From contig NCHA01000002.1 of the NCBI GenBank assembly GCA_002257025.1, positions 186,001-250,000 on the forward strand: a DNA stretch of 64,000 bases. The letters run 5' to 3'. Shown here in pieces: positions 18,024 to 27,489 of this stretch. The stretch's first letter is position 1. Each line of letters begins with the position of its first letter. The notes below the pieces were generated by a model. The model was given only the letters and a program-made list of their open reading frames with translations. It was not told the origin of the DNA and ran no database searches. This DNA is from Sphingobacteriales bacterium 16-39-50. GTDB taxonomy: Bacteria; Bacteroidota; Bacteroidia; Sphingobacteriales; Sphingobacteriaceae. The position numbers and the translations under genes were made by a program.

Positions 18024-18794
18024 CTATTTTGTTTCCATATTAAGAAAATGATCGAAGGTATCACTTCTCAATCCCAGACGCAATGTTTCAACCGGAATAA
18101 CATCTGCAGGTGCAATATTACCAAGATTGATATTAGTACCTATCAATTTAATGAACCAAACCTGCTGAGCCTTTTGTGGCGCCTCCCAGATGATTGTTTC
18201 TGCAGGAATCTGAGTTAAAATCTCATCTACCAGGCCCTGTCTTACTTCACCAGAATCACGATATAGACCAACATTCCCGCTTTCACGGGCCTCTGCGATA
18301 ACTTTCCAGGATCCGGCTTCAATTTCAGCCTTCATTAAACTGATCCACTTATAAGGAGCAAAGATCTTTGCTGCATCCTTTGATCCAACTTCAGAAATAA
18401 CAGTTACCTGTTCGCTAAGCTTACTGATATACTCACACTTTTCTTCATGAGGTATGGTAATTGATCCATCGGATACTTCGGCAAACTTCATATCGTATTT
18501 ATCAAGCACCCGGCGATAATCATCAAATTGATTTCTTATTATAAATGCCTCAAAGAGAGTCCCACCAAAGTAAACAGGAATATTAGCATCCCTGTATATT
18601 TTTAATTTATTTTCGAGATTGGGTGTTACATAAGATGTAGCCCAGCCCAATTTTACAATATCAGTATGTGGTCCTGCAACTTCCAGGAAATCTTCGATCT
18701 GACGTACACTTAGTCCCTTATCCATAACCATAGTCAGGCCATTCTGACGCGGTTTTTGTGTACGCTCAGGGATATTCTTTAGAGTATAATTCAT
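18024..18794 (-). CDS. Phosphosulfolactate synthase family protein (ComA-like)
   Basis: The 256-residue protein matches the ComA/phosphosulfolactate synthase family: GLTMVMDKGLSVRQIEDFLE, DIVKLGWATSYV, IPVYFGGTLFEAF, FAEVSDGSITIPH, and WKVIAEARESGNVGLYRDSGEV. In archaea ComA joins phosphoenolpyruvate and sulfite to phosphosulfolactate for coenzyme M. Bacteroidota do not make coenzyme M, so the product here would serve another sulfonate, for example a sulfolactate or sulfonolipid precursor. That is an inference; no other gene of such a pathway is in the window. The protein is cytoplasmic and expected to need magnesium. Confidence 0.88.
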   Translation of the reverse strand: MNYTLKNIPERTQKPRQNGLTMVMDKGLSVRQIEDFLEVAGPHTDIVKLGWATSYVTPNLENKLKIYRDANIPVYFGGTLFEAFIIRNQFDDYRRVLDKYDMKFAEVSDGSITIPHEEKCEYISKLSEQVTVISEVGSKDAAKIFAPYKWISLMKAEIEAGSWKVIAEARESGNVGLYRDSGEVRQGLVDEILTQIPAETIIWEAPQKAQQVWFIKLIGTNINLGNIAPADVIPVETLRLGLRSDTFDHFLNMETK

Positions 18795-18918
18795 CTGTTA
18801 TTATAATTGATTATGGAATGCCTTACAATATGTTTCCATCTTTAAATTCAGGCTATTCACTCAGGTGCAAATCTCCAAAAAAAAATTAAAACCTAAAGGC
18901 TAATATTTTTTTCCTTTT

Positions 18919-20322
18919 TTAACGGGTATAACGGTTAATTATATCTACAATAATCTTATTTTCATGCAGTTGAGGTAGATATTCAAATAAAATATGATGT
19001 TTCTCCGGATCAGAATTCAATGCAGTCTCGAGATAGATAAGTGCTTCACTGAACTGATGAGCCGCAAACAGATAGGCCACCATTCTGTAATATAGTTCGG
19101 CCGAGTCGGGGTTGTTTTTAATTCCTTCGGAGATGATTTCAATCGCCGAATCCAGTTTATCCTGCTCAAATAAAATTGAAGAATAATCCAGCCAGGCCTC
19201 AATATCAACAGGATTCAACTCAAGAACCTTTTCATACGCTTTTTCTGATTCCGGCAACTGCTTTAGTTTATATTGGGCATCCGCAATAGCGAACCAGTAA
19301 TCTGCATTTTTATCATCCAGATCCAGCGCTTTCTTATAAAAATAGAGCGATTCAAAATACCTTTCCTCAAAATCAAGGGTTACCCCGATACCAAACCAGG
19401 CGTCAGATTGTGTGGGATCCAGTTTTACTGATTTTTTATAATATGAGCGTGCCTCGTCCATCCGTTCGAGTTTCTCATAACATTCACCGATGGCACAATA
19501 AGTATCGCCGCTAGGGGGCTCGTATTCAAATGTTTGCTTGTAAACTTCAATAGCCTCAGCATACCGGTCCAGATGAACCAGCGCATTCCCCTTATTGAAG
19601 TAGGCAGAGGCAAAATTATCTTTAATCAGAATGGCATAATCATAAGCATCGATCGACTTTTCAAAAAGATCCATCTTATTAAATGCATTTCCCAGATTGT
19701 ACCAGGCCGCATAAGAATAAGGCTCATTATCAATGTATTGCTCATAAAACTTTATGCTTTCCTCCTGCTTATCCAGAACATCATAACAGAATGCAAGTTC
19801 ATAAAGCGCATCCTGATTCTCCATATTCTGTTGCAAACATTGCTTAAGATAGCTCACAGAGTTCTCATAATCGCCCATACTTTGATAGACATAGGCAATG
19901 TGAAGCAATATCTCATCTGTACTTTCAGCAAGTGTCAATGCTTTTTCGTAGTTATCGAGTGCATCCTGATGCCGCTCCATACCCTCATAAACATTCCCTC
20001 TGATTGTATAAATATCAGCTTCTGAAGGTTCCAGCGTTTCGGCTCTGCAAAGTGATTCAAATGCAAGATCAAACTGATTGGTTGCCACGTAAAGCTGGGC
20101 CTGCTTAATTGAAAATACTGCCGCGAATGGATGCTGATTAATGGCATATTCAGTAACCTGTAATGCTTTAATCGGATCGTTTTTCTCGATATAGTATTCA
20201 ATTATATTTTCAAATGCCTGAGCATCAAAAAAATACTGATCCTGATTACGGATCATCTCTTCATATCTTTCTACCGAAAATCTGGGATCTTCGGAAAAAC
20301 CAAACTCAAAATCTTCTTCCAT
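18919..20322 (-). CDS. Tetratricopeptide repeat protein
   Basis: The 467-residue protein is made almost entirely of 34-residue TPR units (about twelve), each with the W/L-G-Y-A-F-A-P pattern, for example SYAAWYNLGNAFNKMDLFEK and ADYWFAIADAQYKLKQLPE. There is no signal peptide or transmembrane helix, so it is a cytoplasmic scaffold for protein-protein contacts. The acidic N-terminus (MEEDFEFGFSEDPRF) is shared, as far as I recall, with orthologues across Sphingobacteriales and Cytophagales. Its partners are unknown. It is followed by a 124-bp gap to the ComA homologue. Confidence 0.88.
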   Translation of the reverse strand: MEEDFEFGFSEDPRFSVERYEEMIRNQDQYFFDAQAFENIIEYYIEKNDPIKALQVTEYAINQHPFAAVFSIKQAQLYVATNQFDLAFESLCRAETLEPSEADIYTIRGNVYEGMERHQDALDNYEKALTLAESTDEILLHIAYVYQSMGDYENSVSYLKQCLQQNMENQDALYELAFCYDVLDKQEESIKFYEQYIDNEPYSYAAWYNLGNAFNKMDLFEKSIDAYDYAILIKDNFASAYFNKGNALVHLDRYAEAIEVYKQTFEYEPPSGDTYCAIGECYEKLERMDEARSYYKKSVKLDPTQSDAWFGIGVTLDFEERYFESLYFYKKALDLDDKNADYWFAIADAQYKLKQLPESEKAYEKVLELNPVDIEAWLDYSSILFEQDKLDSAIEIISEGIKNNPDSAELYYRMVAYLFAAHQFSEALIYLETALNSDPEKHHILFEYLPQLHENKIIVDIINRYTR

Positions 20323-20565
20323 CCTAAAATAATACGATTAAGAACGTTCTCCCGGCTCATTATGTATAAACAATGAGCCATATTTATTTTAAATTAAGGC
20401 AAATCGCTAATTGTTTTGCTTTTATTTTTCAACATCCTGACAAGTCAGAGGCTAATTGGCTGAAAAATAAATCAATAAAGAGGCAGCTTTTCGGATATGT
20501 TTTTATCATGAAGCTTTCAAAAGCCCTTGGGAGAATTGCTTAACTTTACAAAAATACGAAATTTT

Positions 20566-22107
20566 ATGCAAATAGATATTTTACCGGTTTTACAAGCCCT
20601 TGGAATACAGGCGGTCAATGAAGCAAGCAGTACAGGTAAAGTTTGGAACAGCAATGAACCGCAAAATGTGCATGCTATTTTTTCACCGGTAGATGGGAAA
20701 GAGATTGCCTCGGTAAGGTTCTCAAATAATTCAGATTTTGAAAACACGGTTCTGAAAGCCGGGGATGCATTCAGGACATGGCAAACCTGGCCTGCTCCAA
20801 AGCGGGGTGAAGTGATCAGACAATTGGGGGAAGCACTAAGGCAACATAAGACTGATCTGGGTAAACTTGTTAGTTATGAAATGGGTAAAAGTTTACAGGA
20901 GGGTTATGGTGAGGTACAGGAAATGATAGATATCTGCGATTTTAGTGTTGGTTTATCACGTCAGTTATACGGACTGACTATGCACTCAGAACGACCGGCC
21001 CACCGGATGTATGAGCAATGGCACCCCTTGGGTATTGTTGGTATTATATCAGCCTTTAATTTCCCTGTGGCTGTTTGGGCATGGAATATGACAATCGCTC
21101 TCGTTTGTGGCGATGTTTGTATCTGGAAACCTTCAGAAAAAACTCCTCTGACGGCTATTGCTTGCCAGCATATATTACAAAAAGTATTTGCAGCAAATGA
21201 TGTTCCTGAAGGAGTATCATGCCTTTTGGTCGGAGACCGTAGCATAGGAGAACTATTGAGTCATGATAAACGGATAGGCCTGGTCTCAGCAACGGGTTCA
21301 ACCCGTATGGGAAAGGCTGTTGGAGCAGCAGTGGGTGCACGTCTTGGCAGGAGTTTACTGGAACTTGGAGGAAACAATGCCATCATCATTTCTAAAGATG
21401 CAGATCTGGATATGTCGCTGGTAGGTGCCGTATTCGGCGCAGTTGGAACCGCGGGACAACGCTGTACATCAACCCGCAGACTCATCATTCACGAAAGTGT
21501 TTATGATACTTTCAGGGATAAGCTGGTGAATGCTTACAGGCAATTGAAAATTGGTAATCCGCTCGATGAAAATATGCATGTTGGTCCGCTGATAGATAAA
21601 GACGCTGTTAGGGCCTATCTCAGCTCTATTGAAAAATGTAAGGCTGAAGGAGGCAATTTTGTAGTAGAAGGTGGTGTTCTTGAAGGGGAAGGATATGAAT
21701 CAGGATGCTATGTAAAACCTTGTATTGCAGAGGCAAAAAATGAATTTGAGATCGTGCAGCATGAGACCTTTGCCCCAATTCTCTATTTGATGAAATATAA
21801 AGCCCTTGAAGAGGCAATCGCAAGACAAAATGCTGTCCCACAGGGACTTTCATCATCAATCATGACCTTAAACCTGCGCGAAGCAGAGCAGTTTCTTTCC
21901 TCTGCGGGATCAGATTGCGGCATAGCCAATGTGAATATAGGTACTTCAGGTGCTGAAATCGGAGGGGCTTTTGGAGGTGAAAAAGAAACAGGAGGCGGAA
22001 GGGAATCGGGATCAGATGCATGGAAGGCCTATATGCGTCGCCAGACCAACACGATCAATTATTCGGATAAATTACCGCTTGCGCAGGGGATTAAGTTTGA
22101 TCTATAA
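20566..22107 (+). CDS. Aldehyde dehydrogenase, ALDH7 (alpha-aminoadipic semialdehyde) type
   Basis: This is a 513-residue NAD-dependent aldehyde dehydrogenase. The active-site Cys is in GTAGQRCTSTRR and the general-base Glu in LLELGGNNA. The N-terminal stretch GIQAVNEASSTGKVW and ELGGNNAIII are typical of ALDH7 (antiquitin), which oxidises alpha-aminoadipic semialdehyde in lysine degradation. The ATG at 20566 is preferred; an in-frame TTG 13 codons upstream adds sequence without family features. A TAACTTTA box lies 18 bases before the ATG and could be a -7 element. The gene stands alone; no lysine-catabolism partner is adjacent. Confidence 0.92.
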   Translation: MQIDILPVLQALGIQAVNEASSTGKVWNSNEPQNVHAIFSPVDGKEIASVRFSNNSDFENTVLKAGDAFRTWQTWPAPKRGEVIRQLGEALRQHKTDLGKLVSYEMGKSLQEGYGEVQEMIDICDFSVGLSRQLYGLTMHSERPAHRMYEQWHPLGIVGIISAFNFPVAVWAWNMTIALVCGDVCIWKPSEKTPLTAIACQHILQKVFAANDVPEGVSCLLVGDRSIGELLSHDKRIGLVSATGSTRMGKAVGAAVGARLGRSLLELGGNNAIIISKDADLDMSLVGAVFGAVGTAGQRCTSTRRLIIHESVYDTFRDKLVNAYRQLKIGNPLDENMHVGPLIDKDAVRAYLSSIEKCKAEGGNFVVEGGVLEGEGYESGCYVKPCIAEAKNEFEIVQHETFAPILYLMKYKALEEAIARQNAVPQGLSSSIMTLNLREAEQFLSSAGSDCGIANVNIGTSGAEIGGAFGGEKETGGGRESGSDAWKAYMRRQTNTINYSDKLPLAQGIKFDL

Positions 22108-22170
22108 AGAAAATGGCTCAGGGGCTTTAATTAAATATTACTTTAACTATTTTGGTATAATTGATTTTTT

Positions 22171-22291
22171 TAACCACATAGAAACATAGTTTTCATTCAA
22201 TTGAAAGATGTTTCAATTCTTTAGAGAAATCATAGCTATATAAACCCAGGTATACGGCTATCAAAACCTTTTCTATGTTTCTATGTGGTTT
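22171..22291. repeat. Short ACCACATAG inverted-repeat element
   Basis: The element begins TAACCACATAGAAACATAG and ends with the near reverse complement CTATGTTTCTATGTGGTTTA, forming a foldback of about 120 bp. It shares the end sequences, but not the core, of the longer copies at 22361 and 24448. It lies in the gap after the ALDH7 gene and is non-coding. Confidence 0.75.
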
Positions 22292-22360
22292 ATTAGATTA
22301 TTTATTCGGTCATTTAAATTTTTATTAATTGCACCAAAGGTGTTATACTGATTAAAATTT

Positions 22361-22565
22361 TAACGTGAGTTCGATATTGAACTATCTAAAGATTAAGATT
22401 TAACCACATAGATTGACTTGTATTATACTTTAAAGGAAACATAGATTGAAGCGAAGCTTCAAGGCTATCTGTGTCTAAAATGTAAGTTAGAAGCTATAAA
22501 ATGCTATGTTTCCCTGCCGGCAGGCAGGTATGCGGTTTTTAAAACATTATATCGTGTTCACGTTA
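22361..22565 (+). repeat. ACCACATAG palindromic repeat, copy left of DUF4153 gene
   Basis: This 205-bp element has inverted ends TAACGTGAGTTCGAT and ATCGTGTTCACGTTA and contains the shared core: AACCACATAGATTG, GGAAACATAGATTGAAGC, GCTTCAAGGCTATCTGTGTC and CTATAAAATGCTATG. It is in the same orientation as the copy at 24448-24649. Its last three bases form the stop codon of the DUF4153 gene on the opposite strand. Confidence 0.85.
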
Positions 22566-24410
22566 TTTTAGCTTTATTAGAACATAAGCATCTGCAGAAA
22601 GCAAATCTTTATTGTCATTAAAGTTTATTCGATTGAATAATATCTGAAGGCTCAGTCCATCAAATTCAAGATCCTGTGAAAGCAGTTGTCTGGAGACCTG
22701 TATGGCTTGTTTATCAGCTAATTTCTGCTTCTTCAATTCCACGTCTAATTGATTGATTAAGGTATCAAGGATGATATATTTTTCTACAGATCCATAAATC
22801 ACTTTCAATTTATTCTGATTTACCACACGGCTAATGAGCAATTTTCTGGAGTTTATGGTGTTTGACAAAGTATCAGTTGAAATATTGAGTGGAAGCATAT
22901 AATCTGCGTCATTCAATGGAAGAAGGTCGACATAAAAGGCTTCGGCCATATTCATCCCAAGATTTAGTTTAGAACCTCTGGCATCATTCGGCTGAAGATT
23001 CAGATAAGTGTATAACCAAAGTTTTTGCCGGCTTCTTATCTCCCAGTTACTGGTACGGGAATCATATTTCTTCTTCTCATTAACAGAAAGCAATGAATCT
23101 GCGACTACCCCCGGATCCCATTTTAGAATTGGGCTGAAACTTTCCAGGCCATGCATATTTACAAGGTAATCTACAATATTAATCATCCGGGTCATATCAT
23201 CTTTCCCTGGCTTAATCTTTAACTTTATGATCTTATCGCCTTCAAGTGATCTGTGTTTTTCGAACAATTGCTTCAGTTCATTGATCTGCGATCTCCTGGA
23301 TGTAGAAAATGCCCCCTGAGGGCCATATATAGACAAGACAGTCACCAGACACAAACTGAAAGGGATAATCATAATATTCTGACTTTTTGAAAGCAGGAAA
23401 TAGGCGTTAATAAAAGCAAGCCAGGCTGCCAGAATGATCAGGAAATAACGTTCCTCAGTAATTCCATAGTCAATAACTCTGGCCAAAACTGCCCATACAA
23501 GCAATAGTATCAATGGGATTAGCACGTAATAAAAACTACGACTGAATGTTTTAAGCCATTTATTTTCATCATGATCCCTGACAGGATATATCAGCAGCAG
23601 TGATAAAATCCCAAAAACAGCATATCCAAGTATCAAATTTGAAACGAGACCTTTGGGAAGCTCCCATTCGATCAGAATCTTAGCCTCATAAGCAAGCAGT
23701 ATAATTGCGTATACGGTAGCCAATGGAATAAGAACGAATTGTGTAAATATTTTAAGTCCGCCAGGATAGGTTTTATCCTCTTCAAGATCATTTAAATTCG
23801 CAGGAACTCCCGACAGGAAAAACACGGTTTGAAAGATGCCGGCTATCCAGACCCATAATATGGCGAAGGTATCCCACTCAAACTTGAAATTAAACAGAAA
23901 ATTCATTGATCCAATGGCAGCCGCAAGCCCAAGAAACAGTGCTGCACTATAGATTCCCCCGATTAAAAAGCGAAGAAAAATAATCCTGTTGAATTGCCAG
24001 AAGGCATTGATATGCCCCTTTCCGAAATAAGCAGCAAAGGAAACTGAAAGATGAAAGGCAAGTGCCATCAAAATAAATCTGAAAAAATCCGTCTCGCGCT
24101 TTAATGGATCGATCAAAAAGAATACACCAACAATAAAGACTAACATTATAAGCCTGAACAGGTTCTTTTTCAGGACCGAATAAGAATTACTTTCTGATAA
24201 AAGACTTAGAGAAAGTGATAAAACAAGACCTAGATTAGCTGTGAGGATAAGCCTCACACAAAGGCTTTCTGCTGCCATGTTGAGGTCACTGATTTCTATG
24301 AAAACCGTCGCCGCCACGGTACCCAGCAGAGCAAATCCAATTTCGAGCGGAAACCGCCACAAAACAATCCTTATGGAATGGACAAAAGTCTGCAGGGAAG
24401 GTAATTTCAT
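22563..24410 (-). CDS. DUF4153 integral membrane protein
   Basis: The 615-residue protein starts MKLPSLQTFVHSIRIVLWRFPLE, a pattern I recognise from DUF4153 proteins. The first 375 residues hold about eleven hydrophobic helices. The remaining 240 form a soluble domain with SLEGDKIIKLKIKPG and WEIRSRQKLWLYTYLNLQPND. Function is unknown for the family; the protein sits in the inner membrane. The gene is bracketed by two directly oriented copies of the same palindromic repeat, one touching its stop codon and the other 37 bases before its start. No signal links it to the downstream or upstream genes. Confidence 0.85.
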   Translation of the reverse strand: MKLPSLQTFVHSIRIVLWRFPLEIGFALLGTVAATVFIEISDLNMAAESLCVRLILTANLGLVLSLSLSLLSESNSYSVLKKNLFRLIMLVFIVGVFFLIDPLKRETDFFRFILMALAFHLSVSFAAYFGKGHINAFWQFNRIIFLRFLIGGIYSAALFLGLAAAIGSMNFLFNFKFEWDTFAILWVWIAGIFQTVFFLSGVPANLNDLEEDKTYPGGLKIFTQFVLIPLATVYAIILLAYEAKILIEWELPKGLVSNLILGYAVFGILSLLLIYPVRDHDENKWLKTFSRSFYYVLIPLILLLVWAVLARVIDYGITEERYFLIILAAWLAFINAYFLLSKSQNIMIIPFSLCLVTVLSIYGPQGAFSTSRRSQINELKQLFEKHRSLEGDKIIKLKIKPGKDDMTRMINIVDYLVNMHGLESFSPILKWDPGVVADSLLSVNEKKKYDSRTSNWEIRSRQKLWLYTYLNLQPNDARGSKLNLGMNMAEAFYVDLLPLNDADYMLPLNISTDTLSNTINSRKLLISRVVNQNKLKVIYGSVEKYIILDTLINQLDVELKKQKLADKQAIQVSRQLLSQDLEFDGLSLQILFNRINFNDNKDLLSADAYVLIKLK

Positions 24411-24447
24411 GGATAGTAATTTACCTAAAGATACTAAAAGCTTAAAT

Positions 24448-24649
24448 TAACATGAGTTCGATTAAACTATCTAAAGATTAATATTTAACCACATAGATTG
24501 TCTTGTATTATCCTTAAAAGGAAACATAGATTATAAATCACATAGATTGAAGCGAAGCTTCAAGGCTATCTGTGTCTAAAATGAAGGTTGACGGCTATAA
24601 AATGCTATGTTTCTATGTGGTTATTAGATATTATGTCGAGTTCACGTTA
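24448..24649 (+). repeat. ACCACATAG palindromic repeat, copy right of DUF4153 gene
   Basis: About 202 bp with inverted ends TAACATGAGTTCGA and TCGAGTTCACGTTA. The order of internal blocks equals that of 22361-22565, with an extra AAATCACATAGATTG block and the ending CTATGTTTCTATGTGGTT instead of the GCCGGCAGG block. It lies between the DUF4153 start and the response-regulator stop, so it could also affect the end of that transcript. Confidence 0.85.
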
Positions 24650-24668
24650 AATTATTGTCGCTTAAAAA

Positions 24669-25364
24669 TCAGCTAACCAATAACTTATAACCCTTTCCGT
24701 GCACATTGATAATCTCCACTTTCGGGTCTTCTTTCAGGTATTTACGGAGTTTACTCAGAAAAACGTCCATGCTCCGCCCATTGAAGTAGTTATCATCATG
24801 CCAGATTGAGATCAATGCCTCTTCACGCGTCAGAACCTCATTTTTTTTGAGACATAAAAGCCTGAGCAGTTCTGCTTCCTTAGTGGATAACTTTTGCTGG
24901 GAATCAGCATTTGTGATCAGTTGTGCAGTATAATCAAATTTATAATTGCCGATATCAAATTTTGATTGCTGATCTGAGGCTTCAGCCTTTTCAGGATCTG
25001 ATACCCTTTTAAACAATGCATTGATCCTTAAAAGCAATTCCTCAATACGGAATGGTTTTGTGATATAATCATCCCCTCCTAAATTATATGCTTCAGCTTT
25101 ATCCTCGATCATGGTCTTGGCTGTTGCAAAAATGATTGGAATATGTGGGTTAATGCGTCGAATGTCTTTACCAAGTGTAAAACCATCCTTTTTGGGCATC
25201 ATCACATCGAAGATACACATATCAAAATGGTCGTTATTGAACGCTTTAAGAGCTTCATCACCATCCTGACAAAGCACAACTTCGAATTTTCCTTTTAATT
25301 GCAAATAATCCTGTAAAAGCATACCCAGATTCGGGTCATCTTCGGCTAGTAATATTTTTTTCAT
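24669..25364 (-). CDS. rprY: OmpR-family response regulator, RprY-like
   Basis: The 231-residue protein has an N-terminal receiver domain with the acidic pair EDD (residues 8-10), phosphoacceptor Asp53 in CIFDVMMPKKDGF, the switch Thr in IIFATAK, and Lys in DDYITKPF. The C-terminal winged helix (about 135-231) ends with NVHGKGYKLLV. The protein and the adjacent kinase resemble the Bacteroides RprX/RprY pair. The cognate kinase gene ends 48 bases upstream, so kinase and regulator form one transcript. The regulon is not visible, although the divergent secreted protein at 27490 is a plausible target. Confidence 0.9.
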   Translation of the reverse strand: MKKILLAEDDPNLGMLLQDYLQLKGKFEVVLCQDGDEALKAFNNDHFDMCIFDVMMPKKDGFTLGKDIRRINPHIPIIFATAKTMIEDKAEAYNLGGDDYITKPFRIEELLLRINALFKRVSDPEKAEASDQQSKFDIGNYKFDYTAQLITNADSQQKLSTKEAELLRLLCLKKNEVLTREEALISIWHDDNYFNGRSMDVFLSKLRKYLKEDPKVEIINVHGKGYKLLVS

Positions 25365-25412
25365 ATCAGGGATTCCAAAAAAGGGAAAATATTATTTTCA
25401 TTAACCTGCTGT

Positions 25413-27272
25413 TTATGCAACAGGTTTTAAAGGAAGACTTATCTCAAATTCTGATCCAACATCCTTTTCACTCTTCACCCTGATCGTTCCATTCAGGCGT
25501 TTAACGATATTATTCACGTAGCTTAATCCTAAACCAAAACCTTTTACATCATGAAGATTACCTGTAGGAATTCGATAGAATTGGTCAAATATCTTTGATA
25601 ACTGATCTTTGCTCATCCCAATTCCTTTATCAGCAACCTTAATAATGAGGTTCTTGCCGGAAATGAAAGTACTGATCTTTATCTTCGGTTTCTCAGGACT
25701 ATATTTATTTGCGTTATCAAGCAGGTTAAAAATCACATTTGACAGATGCAGTTCATCGCCACTAACTGTAGAATATCCTGCTTTTAGATCAAGTTCAATA
25801 CTGGCATTCCTTTTCTGAAGCTGAAGTGACATGCTGTCGACTATGGCTGAAAGAAGATCGTTCATATCCACATCCCTGTGTTCAAGCTTCAAATCGCCCT
25901 TTTCAATTTTGGCAATATTAAGAACCCGTTCTATATGACTTCCCAGACGAACATTTTCATCGTAAATGATATTCGCCAAACGTTCAATTCGGTTCTTATC
26001 GGTTGTCAGTTCAGGATCTTTCAAAGCCTCACTTGCAATCATAATGGTAGCTACCGGAGTTTTAAACTCATGGGTCATATTATTGATAAAATCAGTCTTC
26101 ATCTCTGATATCTTCTTTTGCATCAGAATAGAATGAATGGTGTATCCGAAGCTGAAGATCAGCACGAGCAATAAGCCCCCTGATAGGCCCATCATGGCTG
26201 TCATATTAGAAAGAATGATGGAGTTTTTATCCGGAAACGTAATGGTTAACATTCCTGAATCCCTGATCATATCCTTTGGAAAGAGTGGGGTTTCATAGCT
26301 ATTATAAGGCAGGAACTTCGTTTGATTAGAAGCCCTTGTAAAAATAAGCGAGTCCCTCTCGGCAGATGTAACTTTGTATTCATAATTACTCAGGATTGAG
26401 AGATTACGTAATTCTGCTCTGAGCATGGAGTCAAGTGTCTGTGGATGAACACGTTTGTTCAGTGGAACGTCAACCTCCCGGTACTCCTGATAAAGATCTT
26501 TAAATACATCTGCCTTCTTTTGATTCTCTTCAGCAAAATATTGCTTCACTTTCTGTACTCTGTTGTCCTGTTCGGCTTCATTTACTTCTGGCGGGCGCGG
26601 CAGATTCCTTAATCTTGGCCTTGGAATCGTACGCAGAAATGCCCCTTCTATAGGATCGAAAACGATATACTGAGTTACAGAGTCTGGTAACAATCCGGGT
26701 GCGGATGCGGATATTGCAGCGCTTATTTGAGACGAAGCTTTTGGAGCTCTGGAAATTGTTCTTCTGGTTTGCTCGTGGATTTGTCCAAAGGCATCCTCAA
26801 CCTGGTATACATCTACCCGAAAGTTATATTCAAGATCCTTTAGTTCCGATGCCGTAACAGCATCATTAAAGGAAACCACATTTGGATATCTTGCCCTAAG
26901 CAGGCTGTCCCTGATCATGAATATACTATCCGCTTTCCTTTGCTGAACCATCAAATACTTTTCATCCGACATTCTTGGCCTGCTACGCTTAATCCTGACA
27001 GGCTTTTCAGGTGCTGCTACAAAAACGGGGGGGCTTTCGATGATTGGTGGTTGGGGAAGACTGATAAACTCGGCCTTTTTCTCAAGAAAATTATTGGCAT
27101 CTCTTTTAGCCAGGCGTTCAACTACATTATTCAAGGCTTCATGTACAGACTGGTCAAACAAACGCGACTGAAGTTGGTAGGACTGCCTGAAAAAATACCA
27201 TTGCATTCCCATCACCCCCAGCAAGGCGATGGTCATTAATCCAATAATTAAACTGATGCTTTTACTCTTCAT
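25413..27272 (-). CDS. rprX: Sensor histidine kinase, RprX-like
   Basis: The 619-residue kinase has a first transmembrane helix at about residues 7-27, a long periplasmic region rich in P, R and S (about 30-350), a second helix (about 353-375), and the cytoplasmic kinase core. The phosphoacceptor motif is NNMTHEFKTPVATI (His401). The ATPase boxes are NLLDNANKYS, DKGIGM and GFGLGLSYV. It partners with the response regulator directly downstream. The -7-like box TATTTTTG lies 8 bases ahead of the ATG on its strand (27280-27287), which would give an almost leaderless mRNA. The signal is unknown; the periplasmic region shows no recognised ligand domain. Confidence 0.92.
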   Translation of the reverse strand: MKSKSISLIIGLMTIALLGVMGMQWYFFRQSYQLQSRLFDQSVHEALNNVVERLAKRDANNFLEKKAEFISLPQPPIIESPPVFVAAPEKPVRIKRSRPRMSDEKYLMVQQRKADSIFMIRDSLLRARYPNVVSFNDAVTASELKDLEYNFRVDVYQVEDAFGQIHEQTRRTISRAPKASSQISAAISASAPGLLPDSVTQYIVFDPIEGAFLRTIPRPRLRNLPRPPEVNEAEQDNRVQKVKQYFAEENQKKADVFKDLYQEYREVDVPLNKRVHPQTLDSMLRAELRNLSILSNYEYKVTSAERDSLIFTRASNQTKFLPYNSYETPLFPKDMIRDSGMLTITFPDKNSIILSNMTAMMGLSGGLLLVLIFSFGYTIHSILMQKKISEMKTDFINNMTHEFKTPVATIMIASEALKDPELTTDKNRIERLANIIYDENVRLGSHIERVLNIAKIEKGDLKLEHRDVDMNDLLSAIVDSMSLQLQKRNASIELDLKAGYSTVSGDELHLSNVIFNLLDNANKYSPEKPKIKISTFISGKNLIIKVADKGIGMSKDQLSKIFDQFYRIPTGNLHDVKGFGLGLSYVNNIVKRLNGTIRVKSEKDVGSEFEISLPLKPVA

Positions 27273-27489
27273 CCTGAAACAAAAATACGCAACACTCTCT
27301 TTGTCAATATAGTTTTAACATATTTTAACAAAGCATTAACAAAATTCGATTCATAAGCCATTTACTTTTGGTTCTGCAAAGCAGATGATTGGGTTCTAAT
27401 TGTACCCTTATTTATCAATATAATGATTCAATCCTGAAAAGCGGTTCAATTATACCCAGCGTTTAAATACTAAACTAAAAACAAAACAT

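Noticed and set aside
19534..20025. 163-codon + strand frame inside the TPR gene
   Set aside because: Antisense shadow of the TPR protein; low-complexity I/L-rich sequence without motifs.
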